Origin: an uncultured Erysipelotrichaceae bacterium
Lineage (GTDB): Bacteria > Bacillota_I > Bacilli_A > RF39 > UBA660
NCBI GenBank assembly: GCA_902797415.1
Contig: CADBSQ010000059.1
Location: forward strand, 1 to 12,308
DNA: 12,308 bases
Direction: 5' to 3'
This document shows positions 1-6,717 of this stretch, piece after piece (position 1 is the stretch's first letter; each line of letters starts with the position of its first letter). A program made the translations under genes and the position numbers. Below the pieces are notes generated by a model. It had not been told where the DNA came from. It ran no database searches and saw only the letters and a list, made by a program, of their open reading frames with translations.

Positions 1-1
1 A

Positions 2-124
2 TCAATGGCAACAGGTTGGTATGGTAGTACATATGTAGATTATTCAACCTATATCGCCAGATTATTTGATCCAAGAACATTCCTTGGTATACCATCAATG
101 GGAGTATATTTCTACTCTAGGTAA
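2..124 (+). CDS. 3' end of an unidentified protein (partial)
   Basis: Reading frame 2 is open from the left edge to a TAA at 122-124 and gives the last 40 residues of a protein whose start lies outside the window. The tail is rich in aromatic residues and Gly/Ser and ends in GVYFYSR. I do not recognise a family. No terminator hairpin follows: the next gene's promoter starts within about 10 bases of the stop, so read-through into that gene is possible. The other two forward frames are broken by stops within this stretch, which supports the frame choice, but 40 codons alone are weak evidence. Confidence 0.55.
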   Translation, partial: SMATGWYGSTYVDYSTYIARLFDPRTFLGIPSMGVYFYSR

Positions 125-131
125 TTTTTCT

Positions 132-160
132 TTTACAAGGCTAATATAATATGATAGAAT
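132..160 (+). promoter_or_regulatory. Promoter of the membrane-anchored hypothetical gene
   Basis: TTTACA (132-137), a 17-bp spacer and TAGAAT (155-160) match the sigma-A consensus well. TGA directly before the -10 makes it an extended -10. The predicted start near 167 leaves a short leader that begins just before the ribosome site. Confidence 0.6.
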
Positions 161-184
161 AATTTCCTAAAGAGGTTTGATAAT

Positions 185-952
185 ATGAAAAAACTTAAAA
201 ATAAATCTTTAACAATATACTATGATTACTACAACTTATTTAAATTTTTATTAATTCTTTTTATATTATTTATTGTCTATATAGGTATCAAAGAATATTT
301 AGTTAGTGTAGATAAAAGAACAAATAAAATTGTTAACAACACAGAATCATCATTTGTTCTTAAAAAGCCGAAACTTCTTGATAATAATATGTATTTTATT
401 GATTTAGAAAAAGATTTAAATAAAGTAGTTAAAAAAAGTCAGAATACTATTACGTATAAAATAGATAAAGAAGATTTTAATCTAGACGTAAAAGTTTACC
501 TAGATAAAACAAATAACAAACATTCTTATGAAATAGTTAAAGTGGTGGACAATCTGCATGACATAAGTGCTAGAATAAATTATAAAAATGCTAAGCAATT
601 AGAATACAGACAAGACAGTAATGGTGGACCATTAATTATTAAATTTATTACACTAAATGAAGTAGAAATTCTTGCTATAACAGACCAAACCTATTACTTT
701 TTAGGAGAAGATGTTGATGATATAACATTTGATAATAATGAATTTTATTATAAGACAATTAATCCTAAATACGAAGTAAAGGAACTAAGAGAAAAAGGAT
801 GTACTCAAGAAATCAATAATAGTATCGAAGACTTTAGTTTTCAAGACGTATATTATACATATGGTAGAATAAATTTCTTAGATGATTACTACCAAAAACA
901 TGCATTAAGAACGACCTCTGTAGAGGAAGAATGTAAGTTAATTCAAAAATAA
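185..952 (+). CDS. Membrane-anchored hypothetical protein, 255 aa
   Basis: I do not recognise this protein. The N-terminus is basic (MKKLKNK), followed by one strongly hydrophobic helix at about residues 18-35 with no obvious cleavage site. This predicts a single-pass protein with about 220 residues outside the cell. The outer part is rich in Asn, Asp, Lys and Tyr, with short alternating hydrophobic stretches that suggest beta structure. It has two cysteines (C206 and C250) that could form a disulfide. The start is supported by AAAGAGG at 169-175, nine bases before ATG. It is monocistronic, with its own promoter upstream and a strong hairpin terminator directly after the stop. The next gene encodes a membrane-anchored L,D-transpeptidase, so an envelope role is plausible but is only inference. 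Confidence 0.8.
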   Translation: MKKLKNKSLTIYYDYYNLFKFLLILFILFIVYIGIKEYLVSVDKRTNKIVNNTESSFVLKKPKLLDNNMYFIDLEKDLNKVVKKSQNTITYKIDKEDFNLDVKVYLDKTNNKHSYEIVKVVDNLHDISARINYKNAKQLEYRQDSNGGPLIIKFITLNEVEILAITDQTYYFLGEDVDDITFDNNEFYYKTINPKYEVKELREKGCTQEINNSIEDFSFQDVYYTYGRINFLDDYYQKHALRTTSVEEECKLIQK

Positions 953-976
953 AAAAACTTAATTGAAAGTTTTTTT
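951..976 (+). terminator. Rho-independent terminator after the hypothetical gene
   Basis: A 10-bp stem (951-960 with 967-976) with loop AATTGA overlaps the TAA stop. Its 3' arm ends in seven T, followed by a further T-rich run. Confidence 0.75.
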
Positions 977-1006
977 ATTTTGGGTATTTATTTATTAATT
1001 AAAAAA

Positions 1007-1015
1007 TGATATTAT
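1007..1015 (+). promoter_or_regulatory. Extended -10 element upstream of the L,D-transpeptidase gene
   Basis: TGA followed by TATTAT (1010-1015) is a good extended -10. The -35 position at 987-992 (TTTATT) is poor, so the promoter would depend on the extended element. The predicted start near 1022 leaves a leader of about 25 bases containing the ribosome site. Confidence 0.45.
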
Positions 1016-1047
1016 GTATGTAGTTAAGTAAGTGAGGAAACAAACGG

Positions 1048-2016
1048 ATGTTAAAACAAAGAAGGAAGAGAAAAGATAAGGATAAAGTTGATGTTTTAAT
1101 TTCTATTTTACTCGGTTTAACTATAATGGTTTTAATTGGTATTATTTCTTTTTTGTTTTATTGGGATATGAACGTTGATAAGCTTCCACCTGATATAAAG
1201 CTAAAAGGGGATAAACAAGTTAAGTTAGAAGTAGGTAGTGAGTATAAAGAATTAGGATATACAGCTAAATTTAAAAAAACAGATATTACGAAAAAAATAA
1301 TTGTTAAAGATAATATTGATGAGGAAACTTTAGGCGATTATGAAGTAAAGTATATCTATAATTTTAGATTCTTAAAACTTAAAAAAACAGTTATAAGAAA
1401 TGTTAAAGTTGTTGATACGGTTAAACCTGTTCTTAACATAGAAAGTGAAAAAGAGCTCACAGTAATAGGCGAAAGTGGCTTTGAAAATCCAAAAGCAACC
1501 GCTACTGATAATTATGATGGTGATATTTCTAAAAACATAAAAGTTGATTCAAATGTAGATACAAGTAAAGAAGGTACATATGAAGTTAAATACAGTGTAG
1601 AAGATTCATCTGGTAATAAAACAGAAGATAAGATAGTTGTAAAAGTATACAAAAAAAATCCTAAAATATATGTTTCTATTAGTAGTCAAAGATTGTATTA
1701 TTATGAATATGGTAAAGTCGTTTTATCATCTGCCATAGTAACAGGTAAAAACAATGCAACCCCAAGAGGACATTATAAAGTTCTTAGAAAATCAAGAAAT
1801 GTCACTTTAAAGGGTGATGATTATGAAAGCTTTGTTAATTACTGGATAGCGTTTAGAGGTAATTCTTACGGTATTCATGATGCTTCTTGGAGAAGTTCAT
1901 TTGGTGGTAGCATTTACATTTATAATGGTAGCCATGGATGTGTTAACATGCCTTATTACAATGTTCAAAGACTATATAATCTAGTTTCTGTAGGAACACC
2001 CGTAATAATCGAATAA
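1048..2016 (+). CDS. Membrane-anchored L,D-transpeptidase (YkuD) with two Ig-like domains
   Basis: This is a predicted cell-wall transpeptidase that forms 3-3 cross-links or attaches proteins to peptidoglycan outside the membrane. A basic N-terminus precedes one membrane helix at about residues 15-38. Two bacterial Ig-like repeats of the DUF5011 type follow at about 48-124 and 127-201; the second contains the typical ATDNYDGDIS and EGTYEVKYSVEDSSGN patterns. The catalytic YkuD domain covers about 205-322 and carries the family signature: H277, then 17 residues, then SHGCVN with nucleophile C298 and H296. GTGAGGA eight bases before ATG supports the start. The gene stands alone, with a terminator shared with the convergent gene. 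The Ig repeats probably act as a spacer that lifts the catalytic domain into the wall. The family call is firm; the physiological reaction is inferred. Confidence 0.93.
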   Translation: MLKQRRKRKDKDKVDVLISILLGLTIMVLIGIISFLFYWDMNVDKLPPDIKLKGDKQVKLEVGSEYKELGYTAKFKKTDITKKIIVKDNIDEETLGDYEVKYIYNFRFLKLKKTVIRNVKVVDTVKPVLNIESEKELTVIGESGFENPKATATDNYDGDISKNIKVDSNVDTSKEGTYEVKYSVEDSSGNKTEDKIVVKVYKKNPKIYVSISSQRLYYYEYGKVVLSSAIVTGKNNATPRGHYKVLRKSRNVTLKGDDYESFVNYWIAFRGNSYGIHDASWRSSFGGSIYIYNGSHGCVNMPYYNVQRLYNLVSVGTPVIIE

Positions 2017-2038
2017 AAAAGTCCCAAACGGGACTTTT
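2015..2038. terminator. Bidirectional terminator between convergent genes
   Basis: A perfect 9-bp stem (2017-2025 with 2030-2038) around loop AAAC lies between the stops of the L,D-transpeptidase gene and the minus-strand 211-aa gene. It ends in four T followed by ATTTAT on the plus strand and in six T on the minus strand, so it can serve both. Confidence 0.85.
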
Positions 2039-2040
2039 AT

Positions 2041-2676
2041 TTATAGGTGATTACCATCTTTCTTAACTTTCATTGGAATATTTATGTACTCACCAGTTAT
2101 TGTTAAAGGACTAATTCTTTTAAATGGACCGTAGCCATATTCTTTAACAAATTCTTCAAACTCTTCACTTAATGTTTCATAATCTCTCTGATCTGTAATA
2201 ATAGGTGACAGTCTTATTCCATTTATATCTGAGTGGTACCTCAATAAAACTCTATCTACACCTAAATATTTTTTCATGTCATCAATATAATTATTAATCG
2301 ATTCTGGAGTACGATTTCTGCTATATCCCCATGAATATCTATCAAAGAAATTTTGTTCACCTGGAATCAACTTGTCTGGCAAGAGCGCAAGTCCAACATC
2401 ATATGCTGCTACGGGATATCGCATTCCATCATAATAATCTATCCAACTTATTCCAAGGTCTTCTTCACAAGCATATTTTTTTCCATCAGTTAATACACTT
2501 TCATATTCATTTACAGGAACTGAAATTATATAATATCCAATAAAATTCCATATTTCAGCAGTTTGTACCCCTAAATCATATTTTATATAATTCAACATTT
2601 GTTCTGCAACATCACGATAAGGTGAAGAAAAAACATCTTTTGGTTCAATACTTGCATTTGTGTAATTAGTAGCCAT
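2041..2676 (-). CDS. Hypothetical protein, 211 aa, linked to an amidoligase-like gene
   Basis: I do not recognise this protein. It looks soluble: there is no signal peptide or membrane segment, it is acidic and rich in Tyr and aromatic residues, and it is predicted mixed alpha/beta. Visible patterns are ISWIDYYDGMRYPVAAYDVG around the middle and a C-terminal half rich in Glu and Tyr. It does not show the glycine-rich motif of gamma-glutamylcyclotransferases, which often accompany amidoligases. The start is clear, with AGGAG six bases before ATG on the minus strand. It lies 93 bases downstream of the amidoligase-like gene with no terminator between, so it can be cotranscribed. It also has its own consensus promoter overlaid by an inverted repeat. 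A role as partner or protein substrate of the amidoligase is possible but unproven. Confidence 0.8.
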   Translation of the reverse strand: MATNYTNASIEPKDVFSSPYRDVAEQMLNYIKYDLGVQTAEIWNFIGYYIISVPVNEYESVLTDGKKYACEEDLGISWIDYYDGMRYPVAAYDVGLALLPDKLIPGEQNFFDRYSWGYSRNRTPESINNYIDDMKKYLGVDRVLLRYHSDINGIRLSPIITDQRDYETLSEEFEEFVKEYGYGPFKRISPLTITGEYINIPMKVKKDGNHL

Positions 2677-2700
2677 TATAATCTCCTCTTCTCTTATTTG

Positions 2701-2724
2701 ACGGTTATTATATAAATAAACCGT
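2701..2724. promoter_or_regulatory. Inverted repeat framing the -10 box (candidate operator)
   Basis: ACGGTT (2701-2706) and AACCGT (2719-2724) are perfect inverted half-sites separated by 12 bp, in AT-rich surroundings. The -10 box of the 211-aa gene sits in the gap. One half-site is in the -10/-35 spacer and the other is near the transcription start, which is a typical repressor position. The cognate regulator is not in the window. Confidence 0.5.
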
Positions 2725-2735
2725 AAAAAAGTCAA
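2707..2735 (-). promoter_or_regulatory. Promoter of the 211-aa hypothetical gene
   Basis: On the minus strand, TTGACT (plus positions 2730-2735), a 17-bp spacer and TATAAT (2707-2712) form a near-perfect sigma-A promoter. It lets the second gene of the pair be expressed independently of the first. Confidence 0.75.
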
Positions 2736-2769
2736 TGAATCTTTCAAATGATATAATATAACTAATAGC

Positions 2770-4230
2770 TTATGAATTTTTATGATGTGGTTTTTTAGCT
2801 GGTCTAAATGTTTCTATTCCAGTACTAAATCTTTCGTATGAAGACTTATCCTTAACAGAAAACCATCTTCTTCTAAAAATATCTTTTTCCTTTTCAGAAT
2901 CAAATAATAAATCAAGTAGCAGGTTAAGTTTTTCTTCTTCTGTAACACTTCTATTTAATAATTTTCCAAAGCATTGTTGTTTGTCTTCTGAATAGTTTGC
3001 TAAAGCTAAACTGGCTTCAAAGAGTTTACATACCAATAATAAATTCTCAATAACAGTTTCAAAATCTAATGAACTATTGAACAATCTAAATTCTATTCTT
3101 CCCTTATCATCATTATTCCAACTTACATGATTAAAGTTTACACTAGTATATCTAATACTCGTATCAGTTTTTTCTTTTTCATTTAGATATTTCTTAAATA
3201 TATTATATTTTTCTTCTTCTGTTTGTGCAGAAGACAGTTTAACTTCAAGGTCGCCATGTGAAAACCCTAACATATCACTTAGTCTTTTTCTTACCTGAAT
3301 ATTATACATGAATCTATTCATATCTTCTTGATCATTCAAAGAAAAAGTTGCATCTTCGTCAAAAGTCATCTGAATATTTTCCTTAATTGGAATGGCCATA
3401 CTATCAGCACAGACTCTTATTTCTTCGTTTTCTTGATTTGCAATTTTAAAGAACAATTCTTCACACTCTTCCCATATTAATAACAAGTATTTAAGAGCAC
3501 TAAGTTTCCCTTTAAAATAATCCACACCAATATTAATATGCATACCAGTTCCACCATGAGTTTTTGCACCAAGGGCATTAAATAATAAACAAATAGATTT
3601 TAATTGATTTAAACAATCAAGTCTATTTTTCATTATTGGTGTAGACGCTTCTGGCAAGATATCACTGTGTTCTTTTGAGAATATCCATTTATCAAATTCA
3701 TTTTCTTTTTCAAAATCACTATTGTTTACCACTTCTTCAATCGTAGTATTAGGTATTTGTAAGGCTTTCATAATAGTTCTAATAGATCCATTATCAAATA
3801 ATTCTTGCATTTGTTCATAAGATACACCAAAATACTCTAGTTCTATTCCAAATTTTATATTTCTTGGAACATTTAATAAATGCAAAACTGGAGTAAATGA
3901 TTGATCTAAAAATAATTGTCTTAGTATAATAATTTTATCATCTTCATTCAAATTACTCATTGAATCCATTATTCTTTTCCAGTTCACACAATACTTTAGA
4001 TCTTTATCCTCTAAAACATAGTATTTATTTATTAAATCTAACTTCATATTTAAGTTTTCAATCTTTTTTATCGCTAACTCTTTTATCTTTTCTTCCAAAC
4101 CAAGAAGACAATTTTCACGTAAAAAACATATTATTTCATCCATTTTTAAATATACTTCTTCATCTGAAAAATCATTTATATGATCTATAAAACTATGTAT
4201 ACCATCATACTCTTTATCGAAATATAACAT
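2770..4230 (-). CDS. Putative amidoligase (glutamine-synthetase-like fold)
   Basis: This is a predicted ATP-dependent ligase forming an amide bond between a carboxylate and an amine; its substrates are unknown. Numbering from the GTG at 4233, about 125 N-terminal residues of charged, helix-rich sequence precede the catalytic region. Amidoligase-like motifs appear in order: KFGIELEYFG (127-136, acidic E131 and E133), LPEASTP (193-199), a GGTGMHINIG box (227-236) and GRIEFRLFNSSLD (378-390). These match the pattern of the putative amidoligase family with GS-like metal-binding acids and a HxHxG-type box. No signal or membrane segment is seen, so it should be cytoplasmic. GTG (4233) and ATG (4230) are adjacent starts. 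AGGGGG lies four bases before GTG and seven before ATG, so I prefer ATG (486 aa). It has its own promoter and probably reads into the downstream 211-aa gene. Confidence 0.72.
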   Translation of the reverse strand: MLYFDKEYDGIHSFIDHINDFSDEEVYLKMDEIICFLRENCLLGLEEKIKELAIKKIENLNMKLDLINKYYVLEDKDLKYCVNWKRIMDSMSNLNEDDKIIILRQLFLDQSFTPVLHLLNVPRNIKFGIELEYFGVSYEQMQELFDNGSIRTIMKALQIPNTTIEEVVNNSDFEKENEFDKWIFSKEHSDILPEASTPIMKNRLDCLNQLKSICLLFNALGAKTHGGTGMHINIGVDYFKGKLSALKYLLLIWEECEELFFKIANQENEEIRVCADSMAIPIKENIQMTFDEDATFSLNDQEDMNRFMYNIQVRKRLSDMLGFSHGDLEVKLSSAQTEEEKYNIFKKYLNEKEKTDTSIRYTSVNFNHVSWNNDDKGRIEFRLFNSSLDFETVIENLLLVCKLFEASLALANYSEDKQQCFGKLLNRSVTEEEKLNLLLDLLFDSEKEKDIFRRRWFSVKDKSSYERFSTGIETFRPAKKPHHKNS

Positions 4231-4258
4231 CACACTTCCCCCTAAAAAGTTGTGAAAT

Positions 4259-4287
4259 ATGATAACATACTTTAAATATAATTACAA
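4259..4287 (-). promoter_or_regulatory. Promoter of the amidoligase-like gene
   Basis: On the minus strand, TTGTAA (plus 4282-4287), a 17-bp spacer and TATCAT (4259-4264) preceded by TGT form an extended -10 promoter. It lies between the tRNA terminator and the gene, so the gene is expressed separately from the tRNA. Confidence 0.55.
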
Positions 4288-4296
4288 ACATTATTT

Positions 4297-4328
4297 AAAA
4301 CTAAAAACTAACCATCTCTGGTTAGTTT
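4297..4328 (-). terminator. Terminator of the tRNA-Leu gene
   Basis: A 9-bp stem (4305-4313 with 4320-4328), loop of six, followed on the minus strand by TTAGTTTT. It lies about 11 bases past the encoded CCA of the tRNA. Confidence 0.7.
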
Positions 4329-4338
4329 ATTGTCAATT

Positions 4339-4424
4339 TGGTGCTCTTGGTCGGACTCGAACCGACATGATCAAAGATCGCAGCATTTTGAGTGCTGTGC
4401 GTCTACCAATTTCGCCACAAGAGC
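4339..4424 (-). tRNA. tRNA-Leu (anticodon CAA)
   Basis: Read on the minus strand, the sequence folds as a class II tRNA. It has a 7-bp acceptor stem (GCTCTTG with CAAGAGC), a D-arm with TGGCGAAATTGGTAGACGC and an anticodon stem CAGCA/TGCTG. The loop is CTCAAAA, with anticodon CAA at plus positions 4388-4390. A 14-base variable arm with a GATC/GATC stem and a T-arm GTCGG/CCGAC with loop TTCGAGT complete it. Discriminator A and a genome-encoded CCA (4339-4341) close the 3' end. The long variable arm and the anticodon identify leucine, decoding UUG, an abundant codon type in AT-rich genomes. A consensus promoter lies directly upstream and a hairpin terminator downstream, so it is a single-tRNA transcription unit. 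Confidence 0.97.
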
Positions 4425-4435
4425 AGCTCTTAAAC

Positions 4436-4464
4436 ATTATAACACTATTTTACCAAACTTGCAA
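4436..4464 (-). promoter_or_regulatory. Promoter of tRNA-Leu, sharing its -35 box with the opposite promoter
   Basis: On the minus strand, TTGCAA (plus 4459-4464), a 17-bp spacer and TATAAT (4436-4441). The predicted start is about five bases before the mature tRNA 5' end. TTGCAA is its own reverse complement and is also the -35 of the divergent M23 peptidase gene. Confidence 0.8.
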
Positions 4465-4487
4465 TTTTTACCGAAAAATGATATAAT
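4459..4487 (+). promoter_or_regulatory. Promoter of the M23 peptidase gene, sharing the palindromic -35
   Basis: TTGCAA (4459-4464), a 17-bp spacer and TATAAT (4482-4487) with TGA in front, which makes an extended -10. The predicted start is near 4494, just before the G-rich ribosome site. Confidence 0.8.
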
Positions 4488-4512
4488 ACAGGCCAGTTGA
4501 GGGGGGCTTAGT

Positions 4513-5424
4513 ATGCTAGGAAAAATAAAAGCATTCATTGCCACAATTTTATTAATTGTTGTAATGCTTTATCTCGCAAGCCATGAGTATCAAAATCTAC
4601 TTTCAGTTTTAGATATTAACAATAAAGATATTGCTGCTTCTATTGCTAGCAATATTAATGCACCTAGATTTGGTAGTGGAAATAATGGTAATAATCAAAC
4701 TTTTAGCAAAACAAATGGTACTAACACAACAGATCCATATGTAAGTAATAATCATAATTATAAAAGTTCTTATATAAATACTGTAAATAGACAGATTAAA
4801 AGTGGAAGAGGTTATGTTTCTCTAAATAGAATTTTATATTTCTATAATGCTAATCCAAATCTTTCATTTGATGAAATTTATGTAGATAATTTAGATACTG
4901 ATAATACACAAAAGAAGATTAGTGATACGTGTAAAATGGATAAATATAAAAATATGTCTGTTTGTACTAGTTCAGCAATTGCAAGTTCAAATCAAATTGA
5001 TTACAAACAATCAAAGGTATTTAATTATCCAGTTGATATGAATAATGCTACAATCACAAGTTTCTTTATGGAAAATAGAAGTTATGAAAATCACAAAGCT
5101 TGGGATATAGCTGCAAAGAGTGGTACTGATGTAGTTTCCGTTTGTGATGGTGTTGTAAGCACCGTTAATTTCAATCATTCATCTAACTATCCTAGTAGAG
5201 GATATGGTAATTACATAGAGATTAAATGTACTGATAGCGATTACAGAGTGCTTTATGCACATCTTTATCCTAACAGCGCACAAGTTAGGACAGGAGAATC
5301 TGTAAAACACTATCAAACAATTGCAAAAGTCGGTAATACTGGTAACTCGACAGGCTCACATTTACACTTTGAAGTACAAAATTCAAACACATATGTAGAT
5401 GGTATGAGCCTAATCAAACCTTAA
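4513..5424 (+). CDS. Membrane-anchored M23 family metallopeptidase
   Basis: This is a predicted zinc endopeptidase of the lysostaphin/LytM type that cleaves peptide cross-links in peptidoglycan, or a non-catalytic regulator of such enzymes. A hydrophobic segment at about residues 6-22 anchors it or exports it. A low-complexity Asn/Gly/Thr-rich linker follows at about 50-85. The C-terminal M23 domain (about 170-303) shows the metal-site motifs HKAWD (H194, D198), YAHL (H250) and HLHFEV (H283, H285). All expected ligand positions are present, so activity is likely. The start is supported by a run GAGGGGGG six bases before ATG and by the promoter shared with tRNA-Leu. A perfect hairpin terminator follows the stop, so it is monocistronic. 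With the L,D-transpeptidase gene nearby, it adds to the wall-remodelling content of the region. Confidence 0.93.
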   Translation: MLGKIKAFIATILLIVVMLYLASHEYQNLLSVLDINNKDIAASIASNINAPRFGSGNNGNNQTFSKTNGTNTTDPYVSNNHNYKSSYINTVNRQIKSGRGYVSLNRILYFYNANPNLSFDEIYVDNLDTDNTQKKISDTCKMDKYKNMSVCTSSAIASSNQIDYKQSKVFNYPVDMNNATITSFFMENRSYENHKAWDIAAKSGTDVVSVCDGVVSTVNFNHSSNYPSRGYGNYIEIKCTDSDYRVLYAHLYPNSAQVRTGESVKHYQTIAKVGNTGNSTGSHLHFEVQNSNTYVDGMSLIKP

Positions 5425-5450
5425 AAAAATTGGCGAATGCCAATTTTTTT
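5423..5450 (+). terminator. Terminator of the M23 peptidase gene
   Basis: A perfect 12-bp stem (5423-5434 with 5439-5450) with loop GAAT begins in the stop codon and ends in seven T. Confidence 0.9.
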
Positions 5451-5493
5451 ATTTCACTCTTTGAAAAATTCTTATGCTATAATAAGTGTATAA

Positions 5494-5775
5494 TGGATCA
5501 CAATAAATAACCACAAACCAGTCCACTGGAGAATAATAGGAATTATGAATAATGTAGACGATGGAACAGGAAACTTAGAATCCGGATTGAAATTGATTAG
5601 AGCAAATTCTTTAGGAACTTATTCATGGGACACATCAAATTCAAGTATAAACAGCGGATACGGAATAAACGGTTGGACACAGGCAGATTTAAAAACTGAA
5701 TTAAATGGAGATTATTTAAAAGCATATGTAAAAATTTCTGGCAGAAATGGTTCACTAAATAATCCATATCGCTAG
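5494..5775 (+). pseudogene. Remnant of a gut-Firmicutes-type surface protein gene
   Basis: The frame is open from just after a TAA at 5491-5493 to TAG at 5773-5775. Reading it through gives WRIIGIMNNVDDGTGN, then LKLIRANSLGTYSWDTSNSS and SGYGINGWTQADLKTELNG. I recognise this run of motifs from long exported, pilin-like or repeat-type proteins common in uncultured gut Firmicutes; in those it is an internal segment. Here it has no signal peptide, no upstream domain and no continuation, and the last 20 or so residues look unrelated. The homology starts before the first ATG (5545), which has no convincing SD, so a 76-aa gene starting there is unlikely to be the whole story. I call it a decayed or displaced fragment. 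An expressed small protein is the alternative. Confidence 0.55.
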
Positions 5776-5798
5776 AATAGAAGTAATAAAAACTCATA

Positions 5799-5828
5799 AA
5801 AAAAGGATTCTATTTTGAATCCTTTTTT
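5799..5828. terminator. Bidirectional terminator, 3' of the slipin gene and the remnant
   Basis: A 12-bp stem pairs AAAAAAGGATTC (5799-5810) with GAATCCTTTTTT (5817-5828) around loop TATTTT. It gives six T in either direction. The slipin stop codon (minus strand, 5810-5812) lies at the stem-loop junction. Confidence 0.85.
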
Positions 5829-6586
5829 GTTACTTTTTTAACTGCTTTTGCTACAGTGTCCTGATTAAATGCTTGCATTATTTCAAGAGGAATTGCAAAA
5901 ATGACAGTATTTGATTGATCTGGAGAAATATCATTAATAGTAGCAAGAGTTCTTAAATGAAGTGCAGCTGGAGATTTACTCATCATATCTGCAGCTTCTG
6001 CTAAGTTCTTACTTGCTTCAACTTCACCAATACTCTTAGTAATAACAGCCTGTTTTTCTCTTTCTGCTTCGGCAACACGAGCGATAACTCTTTTCATTTC
6101 CTCAGGTAAACTAACGTCCTTTAATTCAACATTTTCTACCTTTATTCCCCAAGAATCTGTTGCTTTATCGATTATATTACAAATCTTTGAACTAATTTTT
6201 TCTCTAGAAGACAATAGTTCATCAAGTGTTACTTCTCCAACAGCATTACGCATAGTAGTTTGTGCAAGCTGTCCTACAGCGAAATAATAATCCTGTACTT
6301 CCAAAACAGCTTTTGAAGCTTCAAATATCTTATAATAAATAACTGCATTGATTCTAACAGAAACATTATCCTTAGTGATAGCCTCTTGTTCTGGAACATC
6401 CACTGCACGCGTTCTAATATCAACTTTCTTATAACTTTGAATTACAGGTAAGACAATATTCCATCCTGGTTTTAATACTTTAGTAAACTTACCAAAAGTA
6501 AATAGTATTCCTCTTTCATATTCTTCGATTTGTCTTATTGATGCCAAAAGTATAACAACAACAAGAATAATAATTGGTATAATCAT
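5810..6586 (-). CDS. Slipin / SPFH (band 7) membrane protein
   Basis: This is a stomatin-like protein predicted to sit on the inner face of the membrane and form oligomeric scaffolds in membrane microdomains. A hydrophobic segment covers about residues 2-16. The SPFH domain follows with typical blocks: EYERGILFTFGKF, KPGWNIVLPVIQSYKKVDIR, EQEAITKDNVSVRINAVIYY and MRNAVGEVTLDELLSSREKI. A charged coiled coil (EEMKRVIARVAEAEREKQA, then GEVEASKNLAEAADMM) leads to a short C-terminus. The length of 258 aa is normal for bacterial slipins. The partner NfeD-type protein often found with this family is not adjacent. AAAGGAG lies six bases before ATG on the minus strand. It is a single gene with its own promoter and a shared terminator. 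The family call is firm; the cellular role is general. Confidence 0.93.
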   Translation of the reverse strand: MIIPIIILVVVILLASIRQIEEYERGILFTFGKFTKVLKPGWNIVLPVIQSYKKVDIRTRAVDVPEQEAITKDNVSVRINAVIYYKIFEASKAVLEVQDYYFAVGQLAQTTMRNAVGEVTLDELLSSREKISSKICNIIDKATDSWGIKVENVELKDVSLPEEMKRVIARVAEAEREKQAVITKSIGEVEASKNLAEAADMMSKSPAALHLRTLATINDISPDQSNTVIFAIPLEIMQAFNQDTVAKAVKKVTKKDSK

Positions 6587-6607
6587 AATTTTCTCCTTTC
6601 TACCTGT

Positions 6608-6636
6608 ATTCTATCATAAAATATGTAAACGTTAAA
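6608..6636 (-). promoter_or_regulatory. Promoter of the slipin gene
   Basis: On the minus strand, TTTAAC (plus 6631-6636), a 17-bp spacer and TAGAAT (6608-6613) with TGA in front. The -10 block ATGATAGAAT is identical to the one at 151-160. Confidence 0.55.
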
Positions 6637-6655
6637 GAAAAAACACTATAAATAT

Positions 6656-6684
6656 TTGACAATACTTATAAAAAAGTATATTAT
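6656..6684 (+). promoter_or_regulatory. Promoter of the deoA-murG-ftsQ-queH operon
   Basis: TTGACA (6656-6661), a 17-bp spacer and TATTAT (6679-6684) form a strong sigma-A promoter. A 6-bp inverted repeat, ATACTT (6662-6667) and AAGTAT (6674-6679), fills the spacer. It could be an operator, but it is AT-rich and may be chance. Confidence 0.75.
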
Positions 6685-6717
6685 TTATTTAGAAAACTTA
6701 CTTAAAGAGGTGCTTAC

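Noticed and set aside
4231..4233. GTG as start of the amidoligase-like gene
   Set aside because: Possible, but AGGGGG is only four bases away, against seven for the adjacent ATG at 4230, so ATG is preferred; the difference is one residue.
4259..4486. 75-codon plus-strand reading frame containing ALGRTRTD
   Set aside because: It is the well-known false translation across the antisense of tRNA-Leu; it has no ribosome site and covers both promoters.
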